Shown here: one piece after another, positions 26,402-36,786 of the stretch
How the letters are laid out: the number at the start of each line of letters is the position of its first letter
Numbering within the stretch: position 1 is the first letter of the stretch
Source: JAOUJD01 sp963726405
GTDB taxonomy: Bacteria > Pseudomonadota > Gammaproteobacteria > Burkholderiales > Burkholderiaceae_F
Length of the DNA: 64,000 nt
Assembly (NCBI GenBank): GCA_963726405.1
Contig: CAVSCF010000007.1
Span: 1-64,000, forward strand
Direction of reading: 5' to 3'
Notes under the pieces: generated by a model
Told to the model about the DNA's origin: nothing
Databases searched by the model: none
The model's input: only the letters and a program-made list of their open reading frames with translations
Position numbers and translations under genes: made by a program

Positions 26402-27427
26402 TCAGTCCATCGGCACCGGATACATCAGGCCGCCCTTGTTCCACAACGCGTTCGGACCGCGCGCGAGGCCCAGTGGCTTGATGTTGCGGTCGTAGATCTC
26501 GCCGTAGTTGCCGACCGCCGAGATGGCGCGGACGGCCCAGTCGGCATCCAGCCCGAGGCCCTTGCCGACTTCGCCGGTGGCGCCCGTGAGGCGCTGGATG
26601 GCGGGATCCTTGCTGTCCTTCTTCATCTGCGCGACGTTCGCCTTCGTCACGCCCGACTCTTCGGCCTGCTGCAGGGCGAAGATCGTCCACCGCACGATCG
26701 CGAAGAACTCCTGGTCGTTCCGGCGCAGCATCGGTCCGAGCGGCTCCTTCGAGATGATGTCCGGCAGCACGGTGTAGTCCGCCTTGCTCGGCAGGTTCAC
26801 CAGCATGGCCGCGATGCCCGACGCGTCGGTCGTGTAGGCGTCGCAGCGGCCCGACTGGAAGGCCTTCTCGGTGGCTTCCTGACCTTCGAAGACGACGGGC
26901 TTGAAGGTCAGCTTGTTGGCGCGCGCATAGTCGGCCAGGTTGCGTTCCGTCGTGGTGCCGGTCTCGACGCAGATCGCCGCCTTGTTGAGGTCGGCGAGCT
27001 TCTTGACCTTCGCATTCTTCTTCGTATTCACCACGAAGGCCTGGCCGTCGTAGAACCACACGCCTGCGAACACCGAACCCATCGTCGTGTCGCGCTTCGA
27101 ATTCCAGGTCGTGTTGCGCGACAGGATGTCGATCTCGCCGGACTGCAGCGCGGTGAAGCGCTGCTGGGCCGTCAGCGGCACGTACTTGACCTTGTCTTCG
27201 CTGCCGAGAATCGCGGCCGCAAGCGCCTTGCAGAAGTCGACATCGTGTCCGGCGTACTTGCCGGACTTGTCGGGCGCGGAGAAACCCGTCAGGCCGGTGT
27301 GTACTCCGCATACGAGCGTTCCGCGCTGCTTGATGGCATCGAGCGTCGGGCCCGCCACCGCGGTTCCGGCGCTGGCTCCCATCACGAGCACGGTCGCCGC
27401 GCCCGCAAACCATTTCATCTTCGACAT
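26402..27427 (-). CDS. aapJ: amino acid ABC transporter periplasmic binding protein
   Basis: A 341-residue periplasmic solute-binding protein of family 3 with a signal peptide (about 1-25, cleavage after GTAVA). The segments TLDAIKQRGTLVCGVHTGLTGFS, GHDVDFCKALAAA and SRNTTWNSKRDT are typical of AapJ/BztA, which capture a broad range of L-amino acids. The ATG at 27427 is preceded by GGAGGG; a start five codons upstream would overlap that site. It is 24 bp downstream of malY and upstream of the hairpin and aapQMP. Confidence 0.92.
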   Translation of the reverse strand: MSKMKWFAGAATVLVMGASAGTAVAGPTLDAIKQRGTLVCGVHTGLTGFSAPDKSGKYAGHDVDFCKALAAAILGSEDKVKYVPLTAQQRFTALQSGEIDILSRNTTWNSKRDTTMGSVFAGVWFYDGQAFVVNTKKNAKVKKLADLNKAAICVETGTTTERNLADYARANKLTFKPVVFEGQEATEKAFQSGRCDAYTTDASGIAAMLVNLPSKADYTVLPDIISKEPLGPMLRRNDQEFFAIVRWTIFALQQAEESGVTKANVAQMKKDSKDPAIQRLTGATGEVGKGLGLDADWAVRAISAVGNYGEIYDRNIKPLGLARGPNALWNKGGLMYPVPMD

Positions 27428-27451
27428 TACGCGCCCTCCCATTGGCGACTT

Positions 27452-28732
27452 TCAGATAGCGAGTTGAAGTGACTGACCGGCGCTCCCCGCTGACACGCTC
27501 CGGTCAAGGCCGTCCAGCGCGCGCTGCATCCGGGCCAGGGCCTCGGTCAGCAGCGCCGCCGGCGCAGCGAAATTCAGGCGAAGATACCCCGGTCGGCCGA
27601 ATTCCGCTCCGTCCGAGAGCCCGACGCCGTGCTGCTCGAACCAGAGCGCGGCATCGCCCACGCGGGCCGCGATGGCGCGCGCGTCGATCCAGGTCAGGTA
27701 GGACACTTCCGGGTGCGTATGGGCCAGCCCCATGCGATCGAGCGCTACGGACACCAGGTCCCGATTGGCTCGAAGCGTGGCGAGCATCTCCCGTCGCCAG
27801 GGTTCGCCGTCGCGCAGCGCCGCCCGCAACGCCGAGAACCCGAAGCAGCATGGGTCCGGGACCAGTCGCTGCATCGCAGCGCGGAAGCGGCTTCGCAGGT
27901 CGGCGTCGGGGACGATCGCCCACGCGATGCCGAGGCCGGCGATGTTGTATGTCTTTCCCGGACCGTGAAGAGTGATACTGCGCCGGAGCAGTGCCGGCGA
28001 GCGCTCCGCCAGGATCTTCGCGAACGGCACATGCGGCGTCACGCCGTCGAGAATCAGGTCGCAGTGGACCTCGTCGGAACACACGTAGAGGTCATGCCGT
28101 TCGCAAAATGCCGCAAGCCGGTCGAGCTCGGCGCGCCGGAACAGCCTCCCTATCGGGTTGTGCGGGTGACACAGCAGCAACAGGCGGGCGGGCCGCCCGG
28201 CGGCGGCCGCCGCCGCGACGGCGCGCTCGAGGCCGTCGAAGTCGACTTCGAACTCGGTGCCGCCGGGACCGGAGGCCAGCAGCGGCACGTCGATCAGGCC
28301 TCGCCCCTGGAGGCCCGGCGCGCTCAGGAAGGGCGGATAGACCGGGGAGAAGGAGACCGCCTGCTCCTCGAGCGCGCAGCACGTCTTCACCGACAGGTTG
28401 ATCCCGAGGACCAGTCCCGGCAGCCAGACGATCCAGCCGGGATCGATCTCCCACCCGTAGCGCCGCCGGTGCTCGTCGACCATCAGGCCGGCAAGCTCGC
28501 GCGGCGGGCTCATGTAGCCGAAGTTGCCGTGCGCCACGTGGGCCGCGACGGCGGCGCGGATCGCCGGCGCCGTCGGGAAGTCCATGTCCGCGATCCACAG
28601 GGGGATCACGTCGCGGCCCCGGTACCTTTCCCACTTTGTCGACGACCAGTTGAGGCGATCAGGAAGCTTGGCGAGGGCGAGCATGAGATCAGCGGCGGCA
28701 GCCGCGGCAGCGGGACTGCCGAAATGTCGCAT
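27452..28732 (-). CDS. MalY/PatB-family pyridoxal-phosphate C-S lyase/aminotransferase
   Basis: A fold-type I PLP enzyme of the MalY/PatB group, which cleave cystathionine, cysteine conjugates or related C-S bonds. Family marks are PLWIADMDFPTAPAI, YPPF, LLCHPHNPIGR, SDEVHCDL and the PLP-lysine segment GPGKTYNIAGLG. The ATG at 28732 gives 426 residues, but the family usually begins at the equivalent of the internal ATG at 28684 (LPDRLNWSSTKWERY follows); neither has a clear ribosome site. It is the first gene of the operon with aapJQMP and faces the GntR regulator. The substrate may be whatever the transporter brings in. Confidence 0.85.
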   Translation of the reverse strand: MRHFGSPAAAAAAADLMLALAKLPDRLNWSSTKWERYRGRDVIPLWIADMDFPTAPAIRAAVAAHVAHGNFGYMSPPRELAGLMVDEHRRRYGWEIDPGWIVWLPGLVLGINLSVKTCCALEEQAVSFSPVYPPFLSAPGLQGRGLIDVPLLASGPGGTEFEVDFDGLERAVAAAAAAGRPARLLLLCHPHNPIGRLFRRAELDRLAAFCERHDLYVCSDEVHCDLILDGVTPHVPFAKILAERSPALLRRSITLHGPGKTYNIAGLGIAWAIVPDADLRSRFRAAMQRLVPDPCCFGFSALRAALRDGEPWRREMLATLRANRDLVSVALDRMGLAHTHPEVSYLTWIDARAIAARVGDAALWFEQHGVGLSDGAEFGRPGYLRLNFAAPAALLTEALARMQRALDGLDRSVSAGSAGQSLQLAI

Positions 28733-28740
28733 GGCTAATC

Positions 28741-28750
28741 TGACATGTCA
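28741..28750. promoter_or_regulatory. candidate GntR operator (TGACATGTCA)
   Basis: A perfect 10-bp palindrome in the 83-bp divergent space between malY and the GntR gene. On the malY strand it overlaps a TTGACA that could be a -35 box if the internal malY start (28684) is used, so a bound regulator would block transcription. Binding by the adjacent GntR is inferred from position and symmetry. Confidence 0.5.
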
Positions 28751-28815
28751 AATCGACCGAATCGTCATTCCAGATACACTTTGCGGCGTTTTCCCCACCT
28801 GGACCGCGAGTCGCC

Positions 28816-29539
28816 GTGCGCAAGACCAGAACGGTTCGCAGCACCCCTGCCCGGACGTCGAACGGAGGCGACGAGACGTCGCTGTCCGACCAGGCTTACG
28901 AACTCATCCGGCGCGACATCCTCACCTGCGTGCTCGTCCCCGGCACGGCCGTGTCGGAAGCCAGCCTCTGCGCTCGATACGAACTGGGGAAGGCGCCGGT
29001 GCGCTCCGCGCTGTCCAGGCTGCGGCAGGAAGGCCTGGTGTCGGCCTCGCCCCGCAGGAGCTTCGTCGTTGCGCCGATCACCCTGCGCGACGTCCAGGAG
29101 CTCTACGCGCTGCGCGTGATCCTCGAACCCGCCACTGCGCGCCTGGCCGCCGGGCGCGTCGACTCGAAGCGCCTCGAAAAGCTCGACGCCATCTGCCGCA
29201 AGGGCTACACGCCAGGCGACCCCGCCAGCACCTTGCGCTTTCTCGAGGCGAACCGCGAGTTCCACCTGCAGATCGCCGAAGCCAGCGGAAACCAGCGCTT
29301 CGCCCGCCTGCTCGCTCAGGTCCTGGACGAGACCACGCGCGTGATGCATATCGGCCTCGGGCTGCGAAACCGCAACGCCGAGATGCAGCACGAGCACCAC
29401 GCGCTGCTCGCGGCTCTGGAAAACGGCGACGGCGAAGCCGCAGCGAGGATCAGCCGAGAGTCAGGTCGCGGCATCGCGCGCGATGGTGCTGTCCGGCCTC
29501 ATGACCAGCAGTTCGGTACTCGACCAGCCCATCGCCTGA
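28816..29539 (+). pseudogene. GntR family transcriptional regulator (FadR/FCD type), frameshifted near the C-terminus
   Basis: A GntR regulator with a winged-helix N-domain (LSDQAYELIRRDILTC, VSEASLCARYELGKAPVRSALSRLRQEGLV) and an FCD ligand-binding C-domain (RVILEPATARLAA, ANREFHLQIAEASGN). Near 29446-29454 one extra base shifts the frame. The natural end continues in another frame as VAASRAMVLSGLMTSSS to a TGA at 29539, and total length is 3n+1 (about 240 codons intact). As written, the product would instead run on about 100 aberrant residues. Start is GTG. It is divergent from malY-aapJQMP and is the likely regulator of that operon, with an amino acid as probable effector. Confidence 0.8.
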
Positions 29540-29598
29540 CGGCGTGGAGGGACGCGCGCGTCGGTCCGGGCGCGGCTCCGGAGGCGGCGGGAACCGCC

Positions 29599-30223
29599 CT
29601 AGAACTTCAGCAGGCCGATCTTCGTGAGCGTGGTGTTCGGGGCGACCGCGGGCGCGTTCGTCATGTGCCACGCGACGTACTGCTCCGTGTACGTGTCGGA
29701 CGCCGACATGCCATCGACAGGCAGGATCACCTTGAAGCCGCGTTGCACGGCGCCCGGCCACGGTATTGAGGACCGCGCCGTGCGCCGCGGTTCCGGTGAC
29801 GATCACGGTCTGGATCCCCTTGTCCTTCAGGATCTTCTCGAGGTCGGTGTTGCGGAACTTGTCGATGCTGGACGTGACGACCGGTTCGCCCGCTCGCGGC
29901 GCCACGTCCTTCAGGATCTCTTCGGCCTTCGTCGTGGCGGTCACTGAATGGACCACCAGCATCCCCTTCGAACGCGCCTGGTCCAGCAGCTTGCTCAGCG
30001 CCGGCAAGGACGCGACACAGCGCGGCCGGGCGCCGCACGTCGGCGGCACGAAGTCGAGCATCAGCAGCGCCGTGGTCTTCGGGTCGACCGTGACATCCTT
30101 CAAGACGGGCGCCGGAGGCGCTTTCACGCTGTTCCATTCATCGACGATCGTCTGGGCGCCTGCGGCCATCGGTACAAGGACCAGCAAGGCCGAACAGACA
30201 GCGCGTGACAGCGTTGATTTCAT
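29599..30223 (-). pseudogene. exported isochorismatase-family hydrolase, frameshifted
   Basis: From the ATG at 30223 (GGGAGG ribosome site) the gene has a signal peptide (about 1-22, AAGA) and an isochorismatase fold with the catalytic-Asp segment TALLMLDF. At the position where cysteine hydrolases have their nucleophile, the sequence reads GTAAHGAVLNT, that is Ala instead of Cys. One extra C (plus strand 29753-29755) then shifts the frame; the natural end GFKVILPVDGMSASDTYTEQ to a stop at 29601 lies in another frame. Length is 3n+1. It is divergent from the peptide-type ABC operon. Intact it would be about 207 residues; the substrate is unknown. Confidence 0.78.
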
Positions 30224-30387
30224 CGCGTTCCTCCCGTTGAAGGGGCGCCAATCTACCATCGCCGAGCGACGCCGCGCTCGGCGCGGCGAGCCGGGTTTTC
30301 CCGCTGTCGCCGGGCCCCAAACGGCGCCGCGCAACGCGACAGCAGCGACCGACCGGCTAAGCTACCGGCCTCACCCAGGAGGATCCC

Positions 30388-31968
30388 ATGCTGCGCACCG
30401 TCCAACGCACCCTCGGCGCGGTCATCCTGTCGTTGCTGCTCGGTGGCGCTGCACAGGCGGCCGACCTGACGATCGGACTGTCCACGCCGGTCACGTCACT
30501 CGACCCGCACTTCCACAACCTGACGCCGAACAACAGCCTCGGTCGTCACGTGTTCGAGACGCTGGTGCGCCAGGACGAAGGCCAGAACATGCAGCCCGGG
30601 CTCGCCGAGTCGTGGAAGGCGCTCAGCGACGTCGAATGGGAGATCAAGCTGCGCAAGGGCGTGAAGTTCCACAACGGGCAGAACTTCACGGCCGACGACG
30701 TCATCGCGACGTTCAAGCGTGTGCCGAACGTTCCGAACAGCCCGGCCTCGTTCGCGTTCTTCGTGCGGCCGATCGTCGACATCAAGGCGGTCGATCCCCT
30801 GACGCTGCGCCTGAAGACCGACAAGCCGCATCCGCTGCTGCCGAACGACATGGTCGCGATCATGATCCTGCCGAAGTCCGTGGCGGACACCGCGAAGACG
30901 GAAGACTTCAACTCCGGCAAGGCGATGATCGGCACCGGCCCGTACAGGTTCGTCGAGTACGCCGCCGGCGACCGCGTCGTGCTCAAGCGCAACGACGCCT
31001 ATTACGGCACGAAACCAGCGTGGGAAAACGTCCGCTTCAAGATGATTCCCAGCGCGCCGGCCCGCGTGGCGGCGCTGCTGGCGGGCGACGTGCAGATGAT
31101 CGAGGGAGTGCCCACCGCCGACATCGCGAAGCTGAAGAGCGACAAGCGGGTCACCATCTCGTCGGCGGTATCGAACCGGATCGTCTACCTGCACATGGAT
31201 TCGGGCCGCGAGAAGAACTCGCCCTTCGTGACGACCACTGACGGCAAGCCGATGGAGGCGAATCCGCTGCGCGACCCGCGCGTGCGCAAGGCGATCTCCA
31301 AGATGATCGACCGCGACGCCATCGTCTCGCGCATCATGGAAGGCCAGGCGGTCGCGGCCGGCCAGCTGCTGCCGGACCAGTTCTTCGGCACGAGCAAGTC
31401 GCTGAAGCCGGACAAGTACGACCCGGACGGTGCAAAGAAACTTCTCGCCGAAGCGGGCTACCCCAACGGCTTCGGGCTGACGCTGCACGCGCCCAACAAC
31501 CGCTACATCAACGACGCCCAGATCGCCCAGGCCGTCGCCCAGTACCTGTCGCGCAACGGAATCCCGACGAAGCTCGAGACGATGCCCTCGAACGTGTTCT
31601 TTTCGCGCGGATCCAAGCTCGAGTTCAGCTTCCTGCTCGCCGGCTGGGGCGCGGAAACGGGGGAGACCTCGTCGCCGCTGCGTTCGCTGCTCGCCACGTT
31701 CGACCAGAAGGCCGGCCTTGGCACGGCCAATCGCGGCCGCTTCTCCGACCCGGGAGTGGATGCGCTGCTCACGCAGGCGCTGACGACGATCGACGACACC
31801 AGGCGCGGCATCATGCTGGCGCGCGCCTCCGAAAAGGCGATCGGCGAACTGATGGGCCTCGTGCCGCTGCATTACGAGGTGAGCACGTGGGCGACGCGCA
31901 AGGACATTGCGTACAAGGCTCGCGCCGACCAGTACACCTTCGCCTACGAGGCGCGGCCGGCCAGGTAG
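30388..31968 (+). CDS. peptide-type ABC transporter substrate-binding protein (family 5)
   Basis: A 526-residue periplasmic binding protein with a signal peptide (cleavage after AAQA, about 25). Family 5 marks are LDPHFHNLTPNN, NMQPGLAESWKALSDVEWEI with FHNGQNFTADDV following, and IGTGPYRFVEY. Such proteins bind di- or oligopeptides, but the family also takes nickel, haem, opines and modified amino acids. A strong AGGAGG site precedes the ATG. It opens a seven-gene operon ending in two deacylases, which suggests the ligand is an N-acylated amino acid or small peptide rather than a general dipeptide. Confidence 0.88.
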   Translation: MLRTVQRTLGAVILSLLLGGAAQAADLTIGLSTPVTSLDPHFHNLTPNNSLGRHVFETLVRQDEGQNMQPGLAESWKALSDVEWEIKLRKGVKFHNGQNFTADDVIATFKRVPNVPNSPASFAFFVRPIVDIKAVDPLTLRLKTDKPHPLLPNDMVAIMILPKSVADTAKTEDFNSGKAMIGTGPYRFVEYAAGDRVVLKRNDAYYGTKPAWENVRFKMIPSAPARVAALLAGDVQMIEGVPTADIAKLKSDKRVTISSAVSNRIVYLHMDSGREKNSPFVTTTDGKPMEANPLRDPRVRKAISKMIDRDAIVSRIMEGQAVAAGQLLPDQFFGTSKSLKPDKYDPDGAKKLLAEAGYPNGFGLTLHAPNNRYINDAQIAQAVAQYLSRNGIPTKLETMPSNVFFSRGSKLEFSFLLAGWGAETGETSSPLRSLLATFDQKAGLGTANRGRFSDPGVDALLTQALTTIDDTRRGIMLARASEKAIGELMGLVPLHYEVSTWATRKDIAYKARADQYTFAYEARPAR

Positions 31969-31974
31969 CGCGCC

Positions 31975-32017
31975 CGCCTCGCGTACGCGCCGCTGCGCGG
32001 CGCACGCTCACGAGGCG
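31975..32017. repeat. REP-like palindrome A (between binding-protein and permease genes)
   Basis: Imperfect inverted repeat starting CGCCTCGCGTACGCGCCG and ending CGGCGCACG...GAGGCG, just 6 bp after the binding-protein stop. It shares the core (G)CGTACGCG-x-CG / CG-x-CGCACG with palindromes at 49440-49485 and 60111-60157. No T run follows. It may act as an mRNA-stabilising or attenuating hairpin. Confidence 0.6.
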
Positions 32018-32092
32018 CGGTGATCGACCACGCCGCCTCCGGGGGCCGGGCGGCGGCGAAAACGAAGGCAGGGAAAGGTTCAGCACCGCGAC

Positions 32093-33070
32093 ATGTTCGT
32101 CTTCATCCTTCGCCGCCTGTCGCAGACGGCCCTCGTGCTGGCCATCACGTCGCTGCTCGTGTTCGGCGGGCTGTACCTCGTCGGCGACCCGGTCGAGATC
32201 CTCGTCAACCCGGCCGCGGACCAGATCGAGAAGGAGCGCGCCGCGGCGGCGCTGGGGCTCGACAAGCCGGTCCACGAGCAGTACCTCACGTTCGTGAAAG
32301 GCGCGTTCACCGGCAACCTCGGCAACTCGTTCGTCTACGCGCGGCCCGCGCTCGAGGTCATCTTCGAGCGCATGCCCGCGACTCTCGAACTCGCGTTGCT
32401 GGCGATGGTCATCGCCGTGGTGTTCGGCATTCCGCTCGGGCTGTACGCGGGACTGCGGCCGGCGAGCCCGCTGTCGAAGGCGATCATGGCCGGCTCCATC
32501 CTCGGCTTTTCGCTGCCGACCTTCTGGGTCGGCCTGATCCTGATCATCGTGTTCGCCGTGCAGCTCGGCTGGCTTCCGTCCACGGGGCGCGGCCCGACGA
32601 CCGAGTTCCTCGGATTGCAGGTGTCGATCCTCAACGCCGAGGGGCTGAAGTACGCACTGCTGCCGGCCATCAACCTCGCACTGTTCAAGCTGTCGCTGAT
32701 CATCCGGCTGACGCGTGCGCAGGTCCGCGAGCAGAGCCTGCTCGATTACATCAAGTTCGCGCGCGCCAAGGGGCTGTCGAACCTGCGCGTGGTCGGCGTG
32801 CACCTGCTCAAGAACATCATGATTCCGCTCGTTACGGTGATCGGTCTCGAACTGGGCTCGGTGATCGCATTCGCCGTGGTGACGGAAACCATCTTCGCCT
32901 GGCCCGGGATGGGCAAGCTCGTCATCGATTCGATCTTCCAGCTCGACCGCCCGGTCGTGGTCGCGTACCTGCTGGTCGTGGTGTTCATGTTCATCATGAT
33001 CAACCTCGTCGTCGACCTGCTCTACTCGATCCTCGACCCGCGCGTGCGGCTGGCGGACGTCAAGTCATGA
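32093..33070 (+). CDS. peptide-type ABC transporter permease (DppB-like)
   Basis: A 325-residue inner-membrane permease of the DppB/OppB type with about six helices. The N-terminus RRLSQTALVLAITSLLVF and the following LGLDKPVHEQYLTFVKGAFTGNLGNS are characteristic. The coupling loop is FARAKGLSNLRVVGVHLLKN, followed by EKIFAWPGMG-like residues (ETIFAWPGMGKLV). It forms the channel together with the next gene product, whose ATG overlaps its stop by four bases. It follows the binding-protein gene after a 124-bp gap with a palindrome. Confidence 0.9.
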   Translation: MFVFILRRLSQTALVLAITSLLVFGGLYLVGDPVEILVNPAADQIEKERAAAALGLDKPVHEQYLTFVKGAFTGNLGNSFVYARPALEVIFERMPATLELALLAMVIAVVFGIPLGLYAGLRPASPLSKAIMAGSILGFSLPTFWVGLILIIVFAVQLGWLPSTGRGPTTEFLGLQVSILNAEGLKYALLPAINLALFKLSLIIRLTRAQVREQSLLDYIKFARAKGLSNLRVVGVHLLKNIMIPLVTVIGLELGSVIAFAVVTETIFAWPGMGKLVIDSIFQLDRPVVVAYLLVVVFMFIMINLVVDLLYSILDPRVRLADVKS

Positions 33071-33978
33071 GCGTGGCACCGGCGCCGACCGTCGCGACCG
33101 AGCACGCGCAGACGCCGTGGGGCCGGTTCGCGCGCCAGTTCGCCGAGAGCCGGCTGGCGATGCTCGGCCTGGTGCTGCTGCTCGTGATCGTGGTCATCGC
33201 GGTGTTCGCGCCCTGGCTGGCCCCGCAGAACCCGTACGACCTGACCAAGCTCGATTTGATGGACGCGCGCCAGGCGCCCGGGGCGAAGAGCATGGACGGC
33301 CTGACCTACTGGCTGGGCACGGACGGCCAGGGGCGCGACATGCTCTCGGCGATCATGTACGGCCTGCGTGTGTCGCTGCTCGTCGGCGTGATGTCCGGAG
33401 TCATCGCGCTGACGATCGGCTCGATCACCGGCGTGCTCGCGGCCTACCTCGGCGGGCGGGTCGAGCAGATCGTGATGCGCATCGTCGACATCCAGCTCGG
33501 CTTCCCGGCCATCCTCGTCGCGCTGATCCTGCTCGCCGTGCTCGGCAAGGGGATCGACAAGATCATCATCGCCCTCGTGACCGTGCAGTGGGCGTACTAC
33601 GCGCGCACCGCGCGCTCGGCCGCGCTCGTCGAGCGCAACAAGGAGTACATCGAGGCGGCACGCTCGCTCGGGCTGTCCGGCACGCGGATCGTCCTGCGCC
33701 ACCTGCTGCCCAATGCGCTGCCGCCGCTCATCGTCGTTGGCACGGTGCAGGTCGCGCACGCGATCGCGCTCGAGGCCACGCTGTCGTTCCTCGGGCTCGG
33801 GCTGCCGCCCACCGAGCCGTCGCTGGGGCTGCTGATCTCCAACGGTTACGAGTACCTGATGTCCGGCAAGTACTGGATCAGCGTGTACCCGGGCATCGCT
33901 TTGCTGCTGACGATCCTGGCGATCAACCTCGTCGGCGACCAGTTGCGCGACGTGCTGAACCCGAGGCTCGCGCGATGA
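33067..33978 (+). CDS. peptide-type ABC transporter permease (DppC-like)
   Basis: A 303-residue DppC/OppC-type permease. The cytoplasmic N-tail is followed by helix 1 (about 31-50), then the periplasmic segment with HPLGTDGQGRD-type residues (YWLGTDGQGRDMLS), and the coupling loop AARSLGLSGTRIVLRHLLPN. It pairs with the DppB-like subunit. Both its start and its stop overlap neighbours by four bases (ATGA), so the whole transporter is translationally coupled. Confidence 0.9.
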   Translation: MSVAPAPTVATEHAQTPWGRFARQFAESRLAMLGLVLLLVIVVIAVFAPWLAPQNPYDLTKLDLMDARQAPGAKSMDGLTYWLGTDGQGRDMLSAIMYGLRVSLLVGVMSGVIALTIGSITGVLAAYLGGRVEQIVMRIVDIQLGFPAILVALILLAVLGKGIDKIIIALVTVQWAYYARTARSAALVERNKEYIEAARSLGLSGTRIVLRHLLPNALPPLIVVGTVQVAHAIALEATLSFLGLGLPPTEPSLGLLISNGYEYLMSGKYWISVYPGIALLLTILAINLVGDQLRDVLNPRLAR

Positions 33979-34951
33979 CGCCGCCGCTCCTCCAGGTGCG
34001 CCACCTTCGCACCGAATTCGCCACGCGCGACGGCGTGCTGCCGGCCGTGGGGGACGTTTCGTTCGACCTGGTGCGCGGCGAAGTTCTCGGGCTCGTCGGC
34101 GAGTCCGGATCCGGCAAGTCGGTCACCGGCTTCTCGATCATCGGCCTGATCGATCCGCCCGGGCGCATCGCCGGCGGCAGCATCCTGTTCAACGGCGAGG
34201 AACTCGTGGGCGCGCCGTCGGAGCGGATGCGCGCGCTGCGCGGCAGGCGCATCGCGATGATCTTCCAGGATCCGATGATGACGCTGAACCCGGTGCTGTC
34301 GATCGAGACGCAGATGGTCGAGACGGTGCTGGCGCACGAGCGTGTATCGCGGCAGGCCGCACGGTCGCGGTCGATCGACGCCCTTTCGCGCGTCGGAATT
34401 GCCTCGGCGAGGGAGCGCCTGCGGCAGTATCCCCACCAGTTCTCGGGCGGGATGCGCCAGCGGGTGGCGATCGCGATCGCGCTGCTGCACAACCCCGAAC
34501 TGATCATCGCGGACGAGCCGACCACGGCGCTCGACGTCACCGTGCAGGGCCAGATCCTCTACGAGATGCAGAAGCTCACGCGCGAGTCCGGCACCTCGCT
34601 GATCTGGATCACGCACGACCTCGCCGTCGTCGCCGGCCTCGCCGACCGCATCGCGGTGATGTACGCGGGCCGCATCGTCGAAATCGGTGATGCGGGCGAA
34701 GTCCTCGACGCCCCGCGCCACCCGTACACGCGCGGACTCGTCGACTCGGTGCCGGCGGCAACCGCGCCGGGCCAGCGGCTGAAGCAGATCACCGGTTCGA
34801 CGCCATCCTTGCTGCGACTCGGCGCAGGCTGCGCCTTCCGCGACCGCTGTGCCCGCGCCGGACAGGCGTGCGGGACGATGCCGGAGATGGCGACCGTCGA
34901 CGGCCGGGCGCTGCGCTGCCACTTTCCGCTCGGCGCGGAGCGTGAGGCGGC

Positions 34952-34955
<4 letters not shown>
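33975..34955 (+). CDS. peptide-type ABC transporter ATP-binding protein (DppD/OppD-like)
   Basis: A 326-residue ATPase. Walker A GESGSGKS, Q-loop IFQDPMMTLNPV, signature FSGGMRQR, Walker B LIIADEPTTALD, and the switch His in WITHDLAVV are intact. The C-terminal oligopeptide-ABC extension contains HPYTRGLVDSVP and the cysteine cluster CAFRDRCARAGQAC, which in OppD/DppD relatives binds an iron-sulfur cluster. It works with the following ATPase as a heterodimer. It overlaps both neighbours by four bases. Confidence 0.92.
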
Positions 34956-35937
<982 letters not shown>

Positions 35938-35941
<4 letters not shown>

Positions 35942-36786
35942 ACCACGAAGCCTTTCGCCTGCACGGGCCCGCCGTGCCCACCGTACCGCTGGTGCTCGAC
36001 TCGCCCCATTCCGGCCTGCGTTTTCCATCGGACTTCGACGCCATCGTCAGCGAACTCGACCTGCGGGACGGCGAAGACTGCTTCATCGATCAGCTCTATC
36101 TGCCGGCGACCGACTTCGGCATCCCGCTGCTGGCGGCGGAATTCCCTCGCACGTATCTCGACAACAACCGCCACGCAGGCGACATCGACCTCGAACTCAT
36201 CGACGGCGGCCGGTGGCCGCATGCCTACATGCCGAGCGGCAAGGCCGCGATCGGCAAGGCGCTGATCTGGCGAACGCTGGACGACGGCCGCCCGATCTAC
36301 GCGCGCCGGCTGACCGTCGACGAAGCGGTGGCGCGCATCGAGCGGGTGCACGCCCCGTATCACGGCGCACTGCGGCAAATGCTGGACGCAGCGCACGCCC
36401 GGTTCGGCGTCGTCTTCCACCTCAACTGCCACTCGATGAATTCGGTGGCCGGCAGCATGGGCGAAGGCGGCGAAGGCTCGGAGCGCGCCGATTTCGTGCT
36501 CGGCGACCGCGACCAGACCACGTGCGACCCCGCCTTCACCGAATTCGTGCGCACGACGCTGGTGTCCCTCGGCTACGTCGTGAAGGTCAACGACCCATAC
36601 AAGGGCGTCGAACTGGTTCGCGCCTATTCGGACCCGGCGCGCGGACGGCACAGCCTGCAGGTCGAGATCAACAAGCGGCTCTACATGGACGAGGAACGGT
36701 GCGTGCCGAACGCGGGCTACGCGGCGTTGCAGACGAACCTGAAGACCCTGATCGACGCCGTGCGCGACTACGCCCGCATCCGATGA
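35938..36786 (+). CDS. N-formylglutamate amidohydrolase family protein
   Basis: A 282-residue zinc-dependent amidohydrolase of the FGase family, which removes the formyl group from N-formyl-L-glutamate, a step of histidine breakdown. Zinc and substrate motifs include LVLDSPHSGLRFP (about 18-30), PRTYLDNNR and FHLNCHSMNS. No other hut gene is nearby, so the enzyme may act on another N-acyl compound imported by the transporter with which it is translationally coupled (four-base overlaps on both sides). Confidence 0.85.

Noticed and set aside
31975..32017. Rho-independent terminator after the substrate-binding protein gene
   Set aside because: The hairpin is strong but not followed by a T run, and the downstream permease has no obvious separate promoter. 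It fits better with an intercistronic palindrome.
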